From Pseudomonadota bacterium (lineage in GTDB: Bacteria; Pseudomonadota; Gammaproteobacteria; UBA5335): a stretch of DNA of 6,161 nt. Below, piece after piece: positions 1 through 6,008 of the stretch. Both the position numbers and the translations under genes were made by a program. The stretch lies in NCBI GenBank assembly GCA_021783685.1, contig JAJXTQ010000130.1, positions 1-6,161 on the forward strand, written 5' to 3'. The notes beneath the pieces are model-generated. The model worked only from the letters and a program-made list of their open reading frames with translations, was not told the DNA's origin and made no database searches. Every line of letters starts with the position of its first letter. Within the stretch, counting starts at the first letter, position 1.

Positions 1-267
1 GACGCCGCGGGAGGCAGCAACAAGGCATCGGCGCTGCGCTTCTACGGCGATCGGTTTGTGTTCGACACGGAATCCGGGCGGTTCTACCGGGTCACCCCGA
101 CCGCGAGTTTCATGTTGCGGGCGCTCGAGCGCGGCGTTGGTCCGGACAGGCTCGCGGACCTTCTTGAATCCGAATACCACATCGACCGGGCCACCGCGGC
201 GCGGGATGCAAGCAGGTTCGTAAAAGATATGCAACGGATCGAGCCGTTCAACGAGCTGGCAGCCTAG
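1..267 (+). CDS. PqqD-like small protein (peptide/carrier chaperone), 5' end outside window
   Basis: The frame is open from base 1 to a TAG at 265-267, giving at least 88 residues. The only good in-window start, GTG at 58, would cut through the first beta-strand pair (LRFYGDRFVFDTESGRFYRV), so the real start is probably upstream and the gene is partial. The pattern fits the PqqD fold: a strand pair around 'RFVFDTESGRFYRVTP', a hydrophobic helix 'ASFMLRALERG', a winged-helix-like stretch 'DRLADLLESEYHID', and a last helix 'ARDASRFVKDMQRI'. In characterised RiPP systems PqqD-type domains bind a precursor leader peptide and deliver it to a modifying enzyme. Here the likely partner is the ATP-grasp ligase starting 19 bases downstream. 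This is probably not the PqqD of PQQ synthesis, since no PqqA/B/C/E is seen. Its client is unknown; a precursor or carrier could lie upstream. Confidence 0.72.
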   Translation, partial: DAAGGSNKASALRFYGDRFVFDTESGRFYRVTPTASFMLRALERGVGPDRLADLLESEYHIDRATAARDASRFVKDMQRIEPFNELAA

Positions 268-286
268 AGAGCCCCGGGTATTTCCC

Positions 287-1372
287 ATGACGACGGTCGC
301 GCTCACCGGCATGCACCGAGGCGAGAACCCCCAGCCGGGCGCCGCGGTCGGCGTGAGCCTGCGTCGCCAGCACCCTGATCTGCGCATCGTCGGACTCTGC
401 TACGACCCGCTGGAGAGCGCACTGTTCAGCCGCGACGCCAGCCGGCCCGATGCGGCCTTTCTCCTTCCCTATCCGGGTGCCGGTCCCGATGCGTTGCTTG
501 AACGCCTGGACGAGATCCTGAAATACGAGCGGATCGACTGCCTGATCCCCTGCCTCGACTCCGAGTTGGACAACCTGATCGTCCTCGCGCCGGAACTCGC
601 CAAACGATCGATCGCCTGCCTTCTGCCGAGCAAGGAATCGCTTGACGCGCGCAACAAGGTGAACCTGCCGGAATTCTGCCGTGGGCTCGGCATCCAGACG
701 CCGCGCACGTTTTGCGCCAGCGACGCGGAGACACTCGCGGTACAGGCCGAGGCGCTGGGTTATCCGGTGTATGTGAAGGGACGCCTTTACGCGGCGCACC
801 GGGCGCGTTCACGGCCGGAGCTCGTGGAAGCCTACACCCATATCGCGGCGGATTGGGGCGGCCCGGTCCTGGTTCAGGAGCCGCTCTATGGCGAGGAATA
901 CGACGTCGTCGGGCTTGGCGATGGGCAGGGTCGGATCGTTGGGTACTGCAGCATTCGCAAGCTGCTGCGGACGTCCGCCGGGAAGGGCTTCGCTGGGGTC
1001 GTGGTCGCCGACCCGAAGCTCGACGCGCTGGCGCAGCGCGTCATCGCCCGCCTGCGCTGGAACGGGCCGTTCGAACTGGAGTTCGTCAAATCTCCGGGCC
1101 ACCCGCATGCCCTGTTCGAAATGAACCCGCGCTTTCCCGCGTGGGTCGATTTTCCCTCGCAGATCTCGTGCAACCTGCCCGCCCGGCTTTTGCGCAGCCT
1201 GCTCGGCGCGGGGCCCGTGCCGCTCGCGGTCTGCGCGCCGGGCCGGATGTTCATTCGTCACAGCACCGACCTGGTCGCCGATATCGCGGAGGTGGCGGAA
1301 CTCGTCACCACCGGCGCGCGCGGCGTCAAGACGGCCCCCGCAGCGACCAGCGTCGCGCGGACCGGGGACTGA
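287..1372 (+). CDS. ATP-grasp domain ligase (carboxylate-amine ligase type)
   Basis: This 361-residue protein has ATP-grasp architecture. Residues 1-115 look like a pre-ATP-grasp Rossmann-like domain: strand 'TTVALTG', then 'LRIVGLCYD' and 'IDCLIPCLDSELDN'. The central part carries the nucleotide-binding elements: K124 in 'DARNKV', K164 in 'YPVYVKGR', 'VLVQEPLYGEEYDVVG' (196-209) and the flexible loop 'AGKGFAG' (231-237). The metal-binding end is 'FELEFVK' (262-268) and 'LFEMNPRFPAW' (277-287, with E278, N280, R282). It resembles CarB/PylC-like ATP-grasp proteins, which activate a carboxylate as acyl phosphate and couple it to an amine. All key residues seem present, so it is probably active; the substrate is unknown. 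ATG 287 is preferred because it preserves the first strand, although its ribosome site is weak, which suggests coupling to the gene before it. The decarboxylase next door could supply an amine substrate or act on a shared intermediate. Confidence 0.87.
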   Translation: MTTVALTGMHRGENPQPGAAVGVSLRRQHPDLRIVGLCYDPLESALFSRDASRPDAAFLLPYPGAGPDALLERLDEILKYERIDCLIPCLDSELDNLIVLAPELAKRSIACLLPSKESLDARNKVNLPEFCRGLGIQTPRTFCASDAETLAVQAEALGYPVYVKGRLYAAHRARSRPELVEAYTHIAADWGGPVLVQEPLYGEEYDVVGLGDGQGRIVGYCSIRKLLRTSAGKGFAGVVVADPKLDALAQRVIARLRWNGPFELEFVKSPGHPHALFEMNPRFPAWVDFPSQISCNLPARLLRSLLGAGPVPLAVCAPGRMFIRHSTDLVADIAEVAELVTTGARGVKTAPAATSVARTGD

Positions 1373-1384
1373 CAGGCGGGGAAT

Positions 1385-1390
1385 GAGGGG
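1385..1390 (+). promoter_or_regulatory. Ribosome binding site of the decarboxylase gene
   Basis: GAGGGG lies 8 bases before ATG 1399 and supports that start. The ATP-grasp stop codon ends only 26 bases before the ATG, leaving little room for a separate promoter. Confidence 0.6.
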
Positions 1391-1398
1391 ATCGAGCG

Positions 1399-2829
1399 AT
1401 GAACTTCGGATACACGCAACCGGCGATCAGCGAGGAACTCGGCAGCTCGGGCTCGCGGGCGGCGGCGGAGCGCAATGTCTATGCGTTTGGCTCACGCGGG
1501 CGCTCCCTCGGCGAGATCGACGGGGTCTCCGTCCCGGCGCTGCTGGCGGAGTTCGGTTCGCCCCTCTTCGTTTTTTCCGAACGAACCCTGCGCGGCCACG
1601 CGCGCCGGGCCCATGAGGCGTTCGAGAGCCGCTACCCGCGCACCAGCTTTGCCTGGTCCTTCAAGACCAATTACCTGGACGCGATCTGCCAGGCGTTCCG
1701 GCAGGAGGGTTGGATCGCCGAGGTCGTTTCGGATTTCGAATACGAGAAGGCGCGCCGGCTCGGCTTTGCCGGCGACGAGATCGTCTTCAACGGCCCCTAC
1801 AAGCCTCGCCCGATCCTGGAACGCGCGGTTGCCGAGGGGGCGCTGGTCCAGATCGACAACTGGGATGAGCTGGCGCTGGTCGAGGAACTCGTTTCGGGTT
1901 CGGAGAAGCCCGTGTCGGTCGGGCTGCGCGTCTGGCTCGATGCGGGCGTGCAGCCGATATGGTCCAAGTTCGGCTTCGCGCTAGCGAACCAGGACGCGGG
2001 GCGCGCGGCCGCACGGGTGGTCGCCAACCCGAGGCTTCGGCTGCACACGCTGCACACGCATATCGGCACATACATCCTGGCACCCCAGGCTTATGGTACC
2101 GCGGCGCGCAAGCTGCTGGGGCTGCGCCAGGACATCAGCGACACGCTTGGTCACGTGGTGCCCTGTCTCAACCTCGGTGGCGGCTTTCCGTCCAACAGCC
2201 TGCTGCACGGGATGGCGGGGCCGGCGGAGGCGCAGGTTCCGCCGATCGAGGCCTACGCCGCGGCGATCGCGGATGTGCTGGCCGGCCTGCCTGCCGCGCA
2301 GCAGCCGCTGCTGCGGCTCGAGACCGGCCGCCACCTGATCGACGAGGCAGGCTACCTCCTCACCAGGGTCGTGGCTGTGAAGGGCCCGCTGGCCCACGCC
2401 GGTGCGACCGCTGATCTGGTCGCGCGCGCAAACAAGGAGCGCGCGATCCTGGGCGACGAGCCGGAGGCAAGCTACATCCTGGATGCCGGGATCAACCTTC
2501 TCTACACCGCGGCCTGGTACCGGTATTCGGTCATGCCGGCCCGCGCGTCGGCGGCGCCGGCGGTACCGTCGCGGCTTTACGGGTCGTTGTGCATGGCGAT
2601 CGATGTCATCCGCGACCGCGTGGCGCTGCCGCCGATGGAAGTGGGCGACGCCCTGAGCCTCCATCCGGTGGGGGCCTATAACGTCGTTCAGTCCATGCAG
2701 TTCATCCAGTATCGCCCGGCCGTGGTGCTGATCGATCCGGACGGGACGCCGCGGCTGATCCGCGCTCGCGAGCAACTCGAGGACATCGAGCGTGCCGAGC
2801 ATCTGCCCGCCCATCTTTCCCCCGCCTAA
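1399..2829 (+). CDS. Fold-III PLP-dependent amino acid decarboxylase (LysA/Orn/DAP/Arg decarboxylase-2 family)
   Basis: This 476-residue cytoplasmic enzyme has the full layout of group IV (alanine-racemase-fold) decarboxylases. The PLP lysine is K89 in 'FAWSFKTNYLDAIC'. Next come 'VVSDFEYEKARRLGF' (S-x-x-E pattern), 'IVFNGPYK' (128-135), 'SKFGF' (189-193) and 'LHTLHTHIGT' (215-224, with H221 expected to stack on PLP). Phosphate binding is shown by 'LNLGGGFP' (257-264) and 'LETGR' (307-311). The second-subunit active-site pieces are C398 and D402 in 'SLCMAIDVI' and Y427 in 'GAYNVVQSMQF'. The family converts L- or D-amino acids to amines and normally forms dimers. 'ETGR' replaces the more usual 'EPGR', and the stretch after GGGFP is unlike standard DapDC, so this is probably not the housekeeping lysine enzyme. 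The substrate could be diaminopimelate, ornithine, arginine or a carrier-bound amino acid; sequence alone cannot decide. The first 45 or so residues are an extra, low-similarity N-terminus. It lies in the middle of the operon. Confidence 0.9.
   Translation: MNFGYTQPAISEELGSSGSRAAAERNVYAFGSRGRSLGEIDGVSVPALLAEFGSPLFVFSERTLRGHARRAHEAFESRYPRTSFAWSFKTNYLDAICQAFRQEGWIAEVVSDFEYEKARRLGFAGDEIVFNGPYKPRPILERAVAEGALVQIDNWDELALVEELVSGSEKPVSVGLRVWLDAGVQPIWSKFGFALANQDAGRAAARVVANPRLRLHTLHTHIGTYILAPQAYGTAARKLLGLRQDISDTLGHVVPCLNLGGGFPSNSLLHGMAGPAEAQVPPIEAYAAAIADVLAGLPAAQQPLLRLETGRHLIDEAGYLLTRVVAVKGPLAHAGATADLVARANKERAILGDEPEASYILDAGINLLYTAAWYRYSVMPARASAAPAVPSRLYGSLCMAIDVIRDRVALPPMEVGDALSLHPVGAYNVVQSMQFIQYRPAVVLIDPDGTPRLIRAREQLEDIERAEHLPAHLSPA
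2779..2783 (+). promoter_or_regulatory. Ribosome binding site supporting the GTG 2792 start
   Basis: GAGGA sits 8 bases before GTG 2792, inside the end of the decarboxylase gene. It supports a start that overlaps the upstream gene by 38 bases. A rival GTG at 2870 has GGGGA at 2858-2862, 7 bases upstream, so the start is not settled. Confidence 0.45.
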
Positions 2830-5083
2830 GCCAGCCAGGCCGGCGAGCCCGCGCCGCGGGGACCCGCCCGTGGGCGGGCTCGCGCGCGCAACCGCGGCTT
2901 CCATCGGGGATCGGTTTCCGACCCCGCTGATCATGATCCTGGGGCCGGCGCTCGGCGGCGCGTTCCTGATCTCCAACCCCTGGATCGGCGCGCTGCTCTG
3001 GCTGGCGATCTTCCAGGATCTGCCGCACGCCGCCTTCGCGCTCCTGGGTATCGGCATCGCCGAGGCGATCGTGCGCGCGGCGCGCGTCAGCGATGGTTCG
3101 CCGGTGGACGGCAGCCTGAAGGCGAACGCGGTGCTGGCGGCGCTCGCGGCGTCCTGGCTTACCGAGTCCGTCGACATGCCGGTGGAAATCGGGATCGTGA
3201 TTGCCGCCATCTCCGCCGCGACGGCGGCGGTGCTCACGGCGGCCATCACGCGGGCGCTGGCGACGACGGGGCTGCCGACGCTCGTGCTGGGCTACTGCGT
3301 GACGGCGATGATGCTGTTCGCGACGTTTCATCACTGGACCGAGACCGCAGTGCTGGCCATCCACTGGCCGCTGGTGCCGGACACGCTTTCCGGCTGGATC
3401 ATGACCTTCTTCGAAACCCTCGGCGCGCTGGTGTTCCTGCCCACCGCGCGCGTCGGCATCGTGGTGGCACTCGCCATCCTGCTGTGGTCGCGTGCCGCGT
3501 TCGTCGCCGGCGTCGCCGGTTGGATCGCCGGCGTGCTGGTCTCCCTCGCGCTGGCGCAAATTGGCGTCGTCTACTACTGGATGCCGGCCGCCTATAACTT
3601 CTTTCTCGCCGGCATGGGGCTCGGCGCGATCTTTTTCCTGCCCGGTCCGGCAAGTTTGCTGATCGCGACGCTTGGCGGCGCGAGTGCGGCGATCATCGCA
3701 GTCGCACTGCAGCACCTGTTCCCCGACAGCTCGTTCGGCTACCTGCCGATCGCGTCGCTGCTCACCATCTGGGTCGGCATCTACGCACTCGCGCAGGCGA
3801 GCGAGCAGACCCTGTTCCAGCGTAACCATGCAATCGAAATGCCGCCCGAGGAGGCATGGTGGCGCGCGGCCTACTGGTTGCAGCGGCTGGGGCCACCCGG
3901 ACCCTTCCTGGTCGTGCCGCTCGACGGCCGCGCGCAGGTCTCGCAAGGCTGGGACGGCGAGTTCAGCCATGTCGGACCGTGGCGAAACGCGCTCGATTTC
4001 CAGCGTCCGGCGCCGACAGCCCACACCACGTCCGAGGAACCCACCACCATCTGGAACGCCGACGTCAGCGCGCCGGCAGCCGGCTTCGTCGAGCGGATCG
4101 AAAGCCGCGTCCCGGACAATCCGCTTGGTGTCGCCAATTACGCCGACAACTGGGGCAACTACGTGATCATCCGCCTCGACCAGGGCGGCTGGGCGACGCT
4201 CGCGCATCTGCGGCAGGGAAGCGTTGCGGTCTCGCTCGGCATGCGCGTGGAGATCGGCACCCGCATCGGTGCCGTCGGCAACTCCGGCCGTTCGCCGATG
4301 CCGCACCTGCACATGCAGGTCCAGGGCGCTCCCTACCTCGGCGCGCCCACCGTGCCGTTCCGGCTGGCCAACTACCTCTCGGCGACCGATCCCGGAGAAG
4401 CGCCGCGACACTGGAACGCGGCGGGTATCCCGAGCCACGGGGCGATCGTGTCGCATGCCGTCCCGGAGCCTGGCGTCCAGGCGCTGCTGGCGAGCTTCAC
4501 GCCGGGTTGCGCCGTCTGGGCGATCGAGAGCAAGGGGCGCCTGCCATCCGTGTTCAGCCGGGCGCGTTTCGCATCCACCGTGCGCGCCGGTATCTTCCTG
4601 ACCGAAGCCGGCCGGCACGTGCTCAGGGTGGGCCGCGGCGGCGCGCTGATCGCGGGGCTCGATCCGGACGCCTGGCGCGTGCTCGACCTGCAGGTCGGCG
4701 CCTCGCCGCTCCAGCAGATGCTGGCGCTGGCGGTACCCTCGATCCCTTATGCCGCCAGGCCCGGGCTCACCTGGGCGGAACCGGCTCCGATCGTGCCGTT
4801 CAGGGCGGCGCGCTGGCTCGGGCTCTCGTTCGCGCCCTACCTGCGCGAGCCGTTCGCGCATGTCCGTTGCCAATGCGTCACGGCGCCGGGAGCGCAAAGC
4901 GAGGCCCTCGTCGTCGAGACCCTGCTGGAAACGCCCTGCACCTGGCTGCCCTCCAAGCTCGTCTGTGAGTTCGAGCGCCTGCGCGGTCCGGTGCGGCTGG
5001 AAGCGATCTTCGACAACGGGAGCCTGGTCTATTCGCTGCTGTCCTTCGAACCCGGGCTTCCCTTCGAGCCGGCTGACCGGTGA
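2792..5083 (+). CDS. Urea-transporter-like membrane domain fused to M23 (LytM-type) zinc peptidase
   Basis: This 763-residue protein has three parts. Residues about 44-336 are very hydrophobic and match the two-repeat urea transporter (UT) fold. Repeat one has 'NPWIGALLWLAIF' (62-74), the N112 region 'GSLKANAVLAALAASW', and 'GLPTLVLGY'. Repeat two has 'FFETLGALVF' (206-215), the N269 region 'AYNFFLAGMGLGAIFF', and 'GYLPIASLLTIW'. Residues about 375-525 are an M23 peptidase: H393 and D402 ('SHVGPWRNALDF') with H507 as zinc ligands, and H472 ('LAHL') and H505 ('PHLHMQV') as catalytic histidines, so hydrolysis of peptide crosslinks is likely. Residues 530-763 form an unrecognised, probably beta-rich domain with cysteines at 573, 693, 695, 716 and 725. 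The UT pore motifs are altered, so urea may not be the substrate. The proline-rich first 26 residues would vanish if GTG 2870 is the start. The protein ends the operon and could export or import a product and trim it, or act on peptidoglycan. Confidence 0.85.
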   Translation: MPSICPPIFPPPKPARPASPRRGDPPVGGLARATAASIGDRFPTPLIMILGPALGGAFLISNPWIGALLWLAIFQDLPHAAFALLGIGIAEAIVRAARVSDGSPVDGSLKANAVLAALAASWLTESVDMPVEIGIVIAAISAATAAVLTAAITRALATTGLPTLVLGYCVTAMMLFATFHHWTETAVLAIHWPLVPDTLSGWIMTFFETLGALVFLPTARVGIVVALAILLWSRAAFVAGVAGWIAGVLVSLALAQIGVVYYWMPAAYNFFLAGMGLGAIFFLPGPASLLIATLGGASAAIIAVALQHLFPDSSFGYLPIASLLTIWVGIYALAQASEQTLFQRNHAIEMPPEEAWWRAAYWLQRLGPPGPFLVVPLDGRAQVSQGWDGEFSHVGPWRNALDFQRPAPTAHTTSEEPTTIWNADVSAPAAGFVERIESRVPDNPLGVANYADNWGNYVIIRLDQGGWATLAHLRQGSVAVSLGMRVEIGTRIGAVGNSGRSPMPHLHMQVQGAPYLGAPTVPFRLANYLSATDPGEAPRHWNAAGIPSHGAIVSHAVPEPGVQALLASFTPGCAVWAIESKGRLPSVFSRARFASTVRAGIFLTEAGRHVLRVGRGGALIAGLDPDAWRVLDLQVGASPLQQMLALAVPSIPYAARPGLTWAEPAPIVPFRAARWLGLSFAPYLREPFAHVRCQCVTAPGAQSEALVVETLLETPCTWLPSKLVCEFERLRGPVRLEAIFDNGSLVYSLLSFEPGLPFEPADR

Positions 5084-5194
5084 CGCACGGGCCGCGGGCC
5101 GCAGGGCTATCACGGTCTCCCGCTGTCGGGCATGCTGACCGGCGTTTCCGGGTTCCCGGTTTCATCGTGCTCGGGACGCCAGGCTCGGATCATC

Positions 5195-5200
5195 GGAGAG
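5195..5200 (+). promoter_or_regulatory. Ribosome binding site deciding the TTG 5206 start
   Basis: GGAGAG lies 5 bases before TTG 5206. No comparable site precedes GTG 5080, and GTG 5215 would be 14 bases away. TTG 5206 also gives a normal-length lipoprotein signal peptide. Confidence 0.5.
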
Positions 5201-5205
5201 CGACG

Positions 5206-5916
5206 TTGCGGACAGTGCCGGAAGCAGGGGTATCGAGGCGGCGGGTCCATTCCCTGCGCCGCGTGCTGTTCCTCGCGATGCTGACGGTGCTGGCCGGCTG
5301 CGCGGGCGATCCTCCGCCGCCGGGCATGCCCACGGTGGCCCTGGCCCCGGCGCCGCATGGCGAGGCGGGGACGGTGGCGCTGCTCACCCATGGCTGGCAC
5401 ACGGATATCGCGGTGCCGGTGGGCGAGATATCCGGCCCGCTGACGATGTTCGTGCGCCGCTTTCCGGGCGCGAAGAACATCGTGTTCGGCTATGGCAAGC
5501 GCAGCTTCATGGTTTCGCGCGAGCATACCGCGGGGGACTGGCTGGACGGGCCGTTTCCCGGCCGCGGCGCGGTGGAGGTGAGTGCACTCGCAGCCGACCC
5601 CGCCGCCGCCTATGGCGCGCGGCATACCATGACGATCGACCTGCCGCCCGGTGGCGCGGCGCGGCTTTCCGCCTTCATCTGGCAGAGCCTCGCCAAGGAT
5701 GCGGCGGGCCGGCCGGTCGAGGTCGCGCCGGGCGGCTTCAAGGGCAGCCACGTCTTCGCGGCGACGAGCGGCTACGACCTGTCCCATACCTGCAACACGT
5801 GGAGCGCGCAGGCGCTCGCGTTCACCGGCCTCGGCATTCGCTGGACGGGCATCACTTTTTCGAGCCAGATCGACGCCGAGGCGCGGCGGTTCGCGGTGCC
5901 GCCGTCCGGGTCCTGA
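5206..5916 (+). CDS. DUF2459 (TIGR02117-type) lipoprotein
   Basis: From TTG 5206 the product is 236 residues. It begins with a positively charged region ('SRRRVHSLRR'), a hydrophobic stretch 'VLFLAMLTV' and the lipobox 'LAGC' with Cys32. It is therefore a predicted lipoprotein; Ala at +2 suggests the outer membrane under the E. coli rule. Conserved-looking blocks are 'LLTHGWHTDIAVPVG' (H62, H65, D67), 'VFGYGKRSFM' and 'SHTCNTWSAQALAFTGLGI' (C196, N197). These match my recollection of the DUF2459/TIGR02117 family, whose function is unknown and whose name refers to urease regions. A histidine motif early and a cysteine motif late is the order seen in circularly permuted papain/NlpC-P60-like enzymes, so a thiol hydrolase or acyltransferase role is possible but unproven. 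The frame stays open back to GTG 5080, overlapping the previous stop, but that start would bury the signal peptide behind 42 extra residues. A 122-base gap separates it from the UT-M23 gene, so co-transcription is possible rather than certain. Confidence 0.85.
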   Translation: MRTVPEAGVSRRRVHSLRRVLFLAMLTVLAGCAGDPPPPGMPTVALAPAPHGEAGTVALLTHGWHTDIAVPVGEISGPLTMFVRRFPGAKNIVFGYGKRSFMVSREHTAGDWLDGPFPGRGAVEVSALAADPAAAYGARHTMTIDLPPGGAARLSAFIWQSLAKDAAGRPVEVAPGGFKGSHVFAATSGYDLSHTCNTWSAQALAFTGLGIRWTGITFSSQIDAEARRFAVPPSGS

Positions 5917-5933
5917 GGGCGGCGCGAACGGGT

Positions 5934-5947
5934 ATGATCCCGATCAA
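5934..5947 (+). promoter_or_regulatory. Probable FNR/FixK-type (anaerobox) operator
   Basis: The bases ATGAT-CCCG-ATCAA match 9 of the 10 fixed positions of the FNR/FixK consensus TTGAT-N4-ATCAA. The site lies in the only intergenic region leading into the iron-sulfur hydrogenase-like gene, centred at about 5940.5 and 61 bases before its ATG. If it acts as a class II activator site (centre at -41.5), transcription would start near 5982 with a -10 at about 5970-5975 (TAGGCG, a poor match). The TATGAT at 5933-5938 overlaps the box and could instead be a -10 element that the regulator would block. Oxygen-sensitive control fits the predicted gene product. Confidence 0.55.
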
Positions 5948-5997
5948 TGTGCCGCGGGCCGGGTTCGGCTAGGCGGAACGGGAGGCACGAGGCGGCG

Positions 5998-6004
5998 AAG
6001 GAGG
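5998..6004 (+). promoter_or_regulatory. Strong ribosome binding site of the hydrogenase-like gene
   Basis: AAGGAGG is a full Shine-Dalgarno match 4 bases before ATG 6009. It is the strongest ribosome site in the window and suggests high translation of the downstream gene. Confidence 0.75.
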
Positions 6005-6008
6005 GTGT

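Noticed and set aside
1..267. True PqqD of pyrroloquinoline quinone synthesis.
   Set aside because: No pqqA, B, C or E gene is visible and the next gene is an ATP-grasp ligase, so only a PqqD-like fold is claimed.
1981..3249. A 422-codon - strand open frame spanning the decarboxylase/UT junction.
   Set aside because: It crosses two well-supported + strand genes, has no recognisable family pattern and no clear context; it is a high-GC shadow.
5089..5102. Tandem copies of GGGCCGC in the gap after the UT-M23 gene.
   Set aside because: Only two 7-base units in a very GC-rich background; likely chance.
2702..5113. An 803-codon open frame on the - strand, slightly longer than the + strand gene it covers.
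   Set aside because: Its translation is rich in Arg, Asp, Gly, His and Gln with no recognisable domain, as expected opposite a GC-rich gene. The + strand frame has clear UT and M23 motifs.
5148..5159. Small inverted repeat CCGGGTTCCCGG between the UT-M23 and lipoprotein genes, considered as a terminator or operator.
   Set aside because: The stem is only 4-5 base pairs and no T-run follows, so a terminator is not supported; no known regulator site was recognised.
5080..5205. An N-terminal extension of the lipoprotein from GTG 5080, overlapping the previous stop as GTGA.
   Set aside because: It would put 42 unremarkable residues before the signal peptide. TTG 5206 has a good ribosome site and gives a normal lipoprotein leader.
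5929..5942. Hairpin CGGG-TATGAT-CCCG after the lipoprotein stop, considered as a terminator.
   Set aside because: The 4-base-pair stem without a T-run is too weak, and the same bases are better explained by the FNR-like box.
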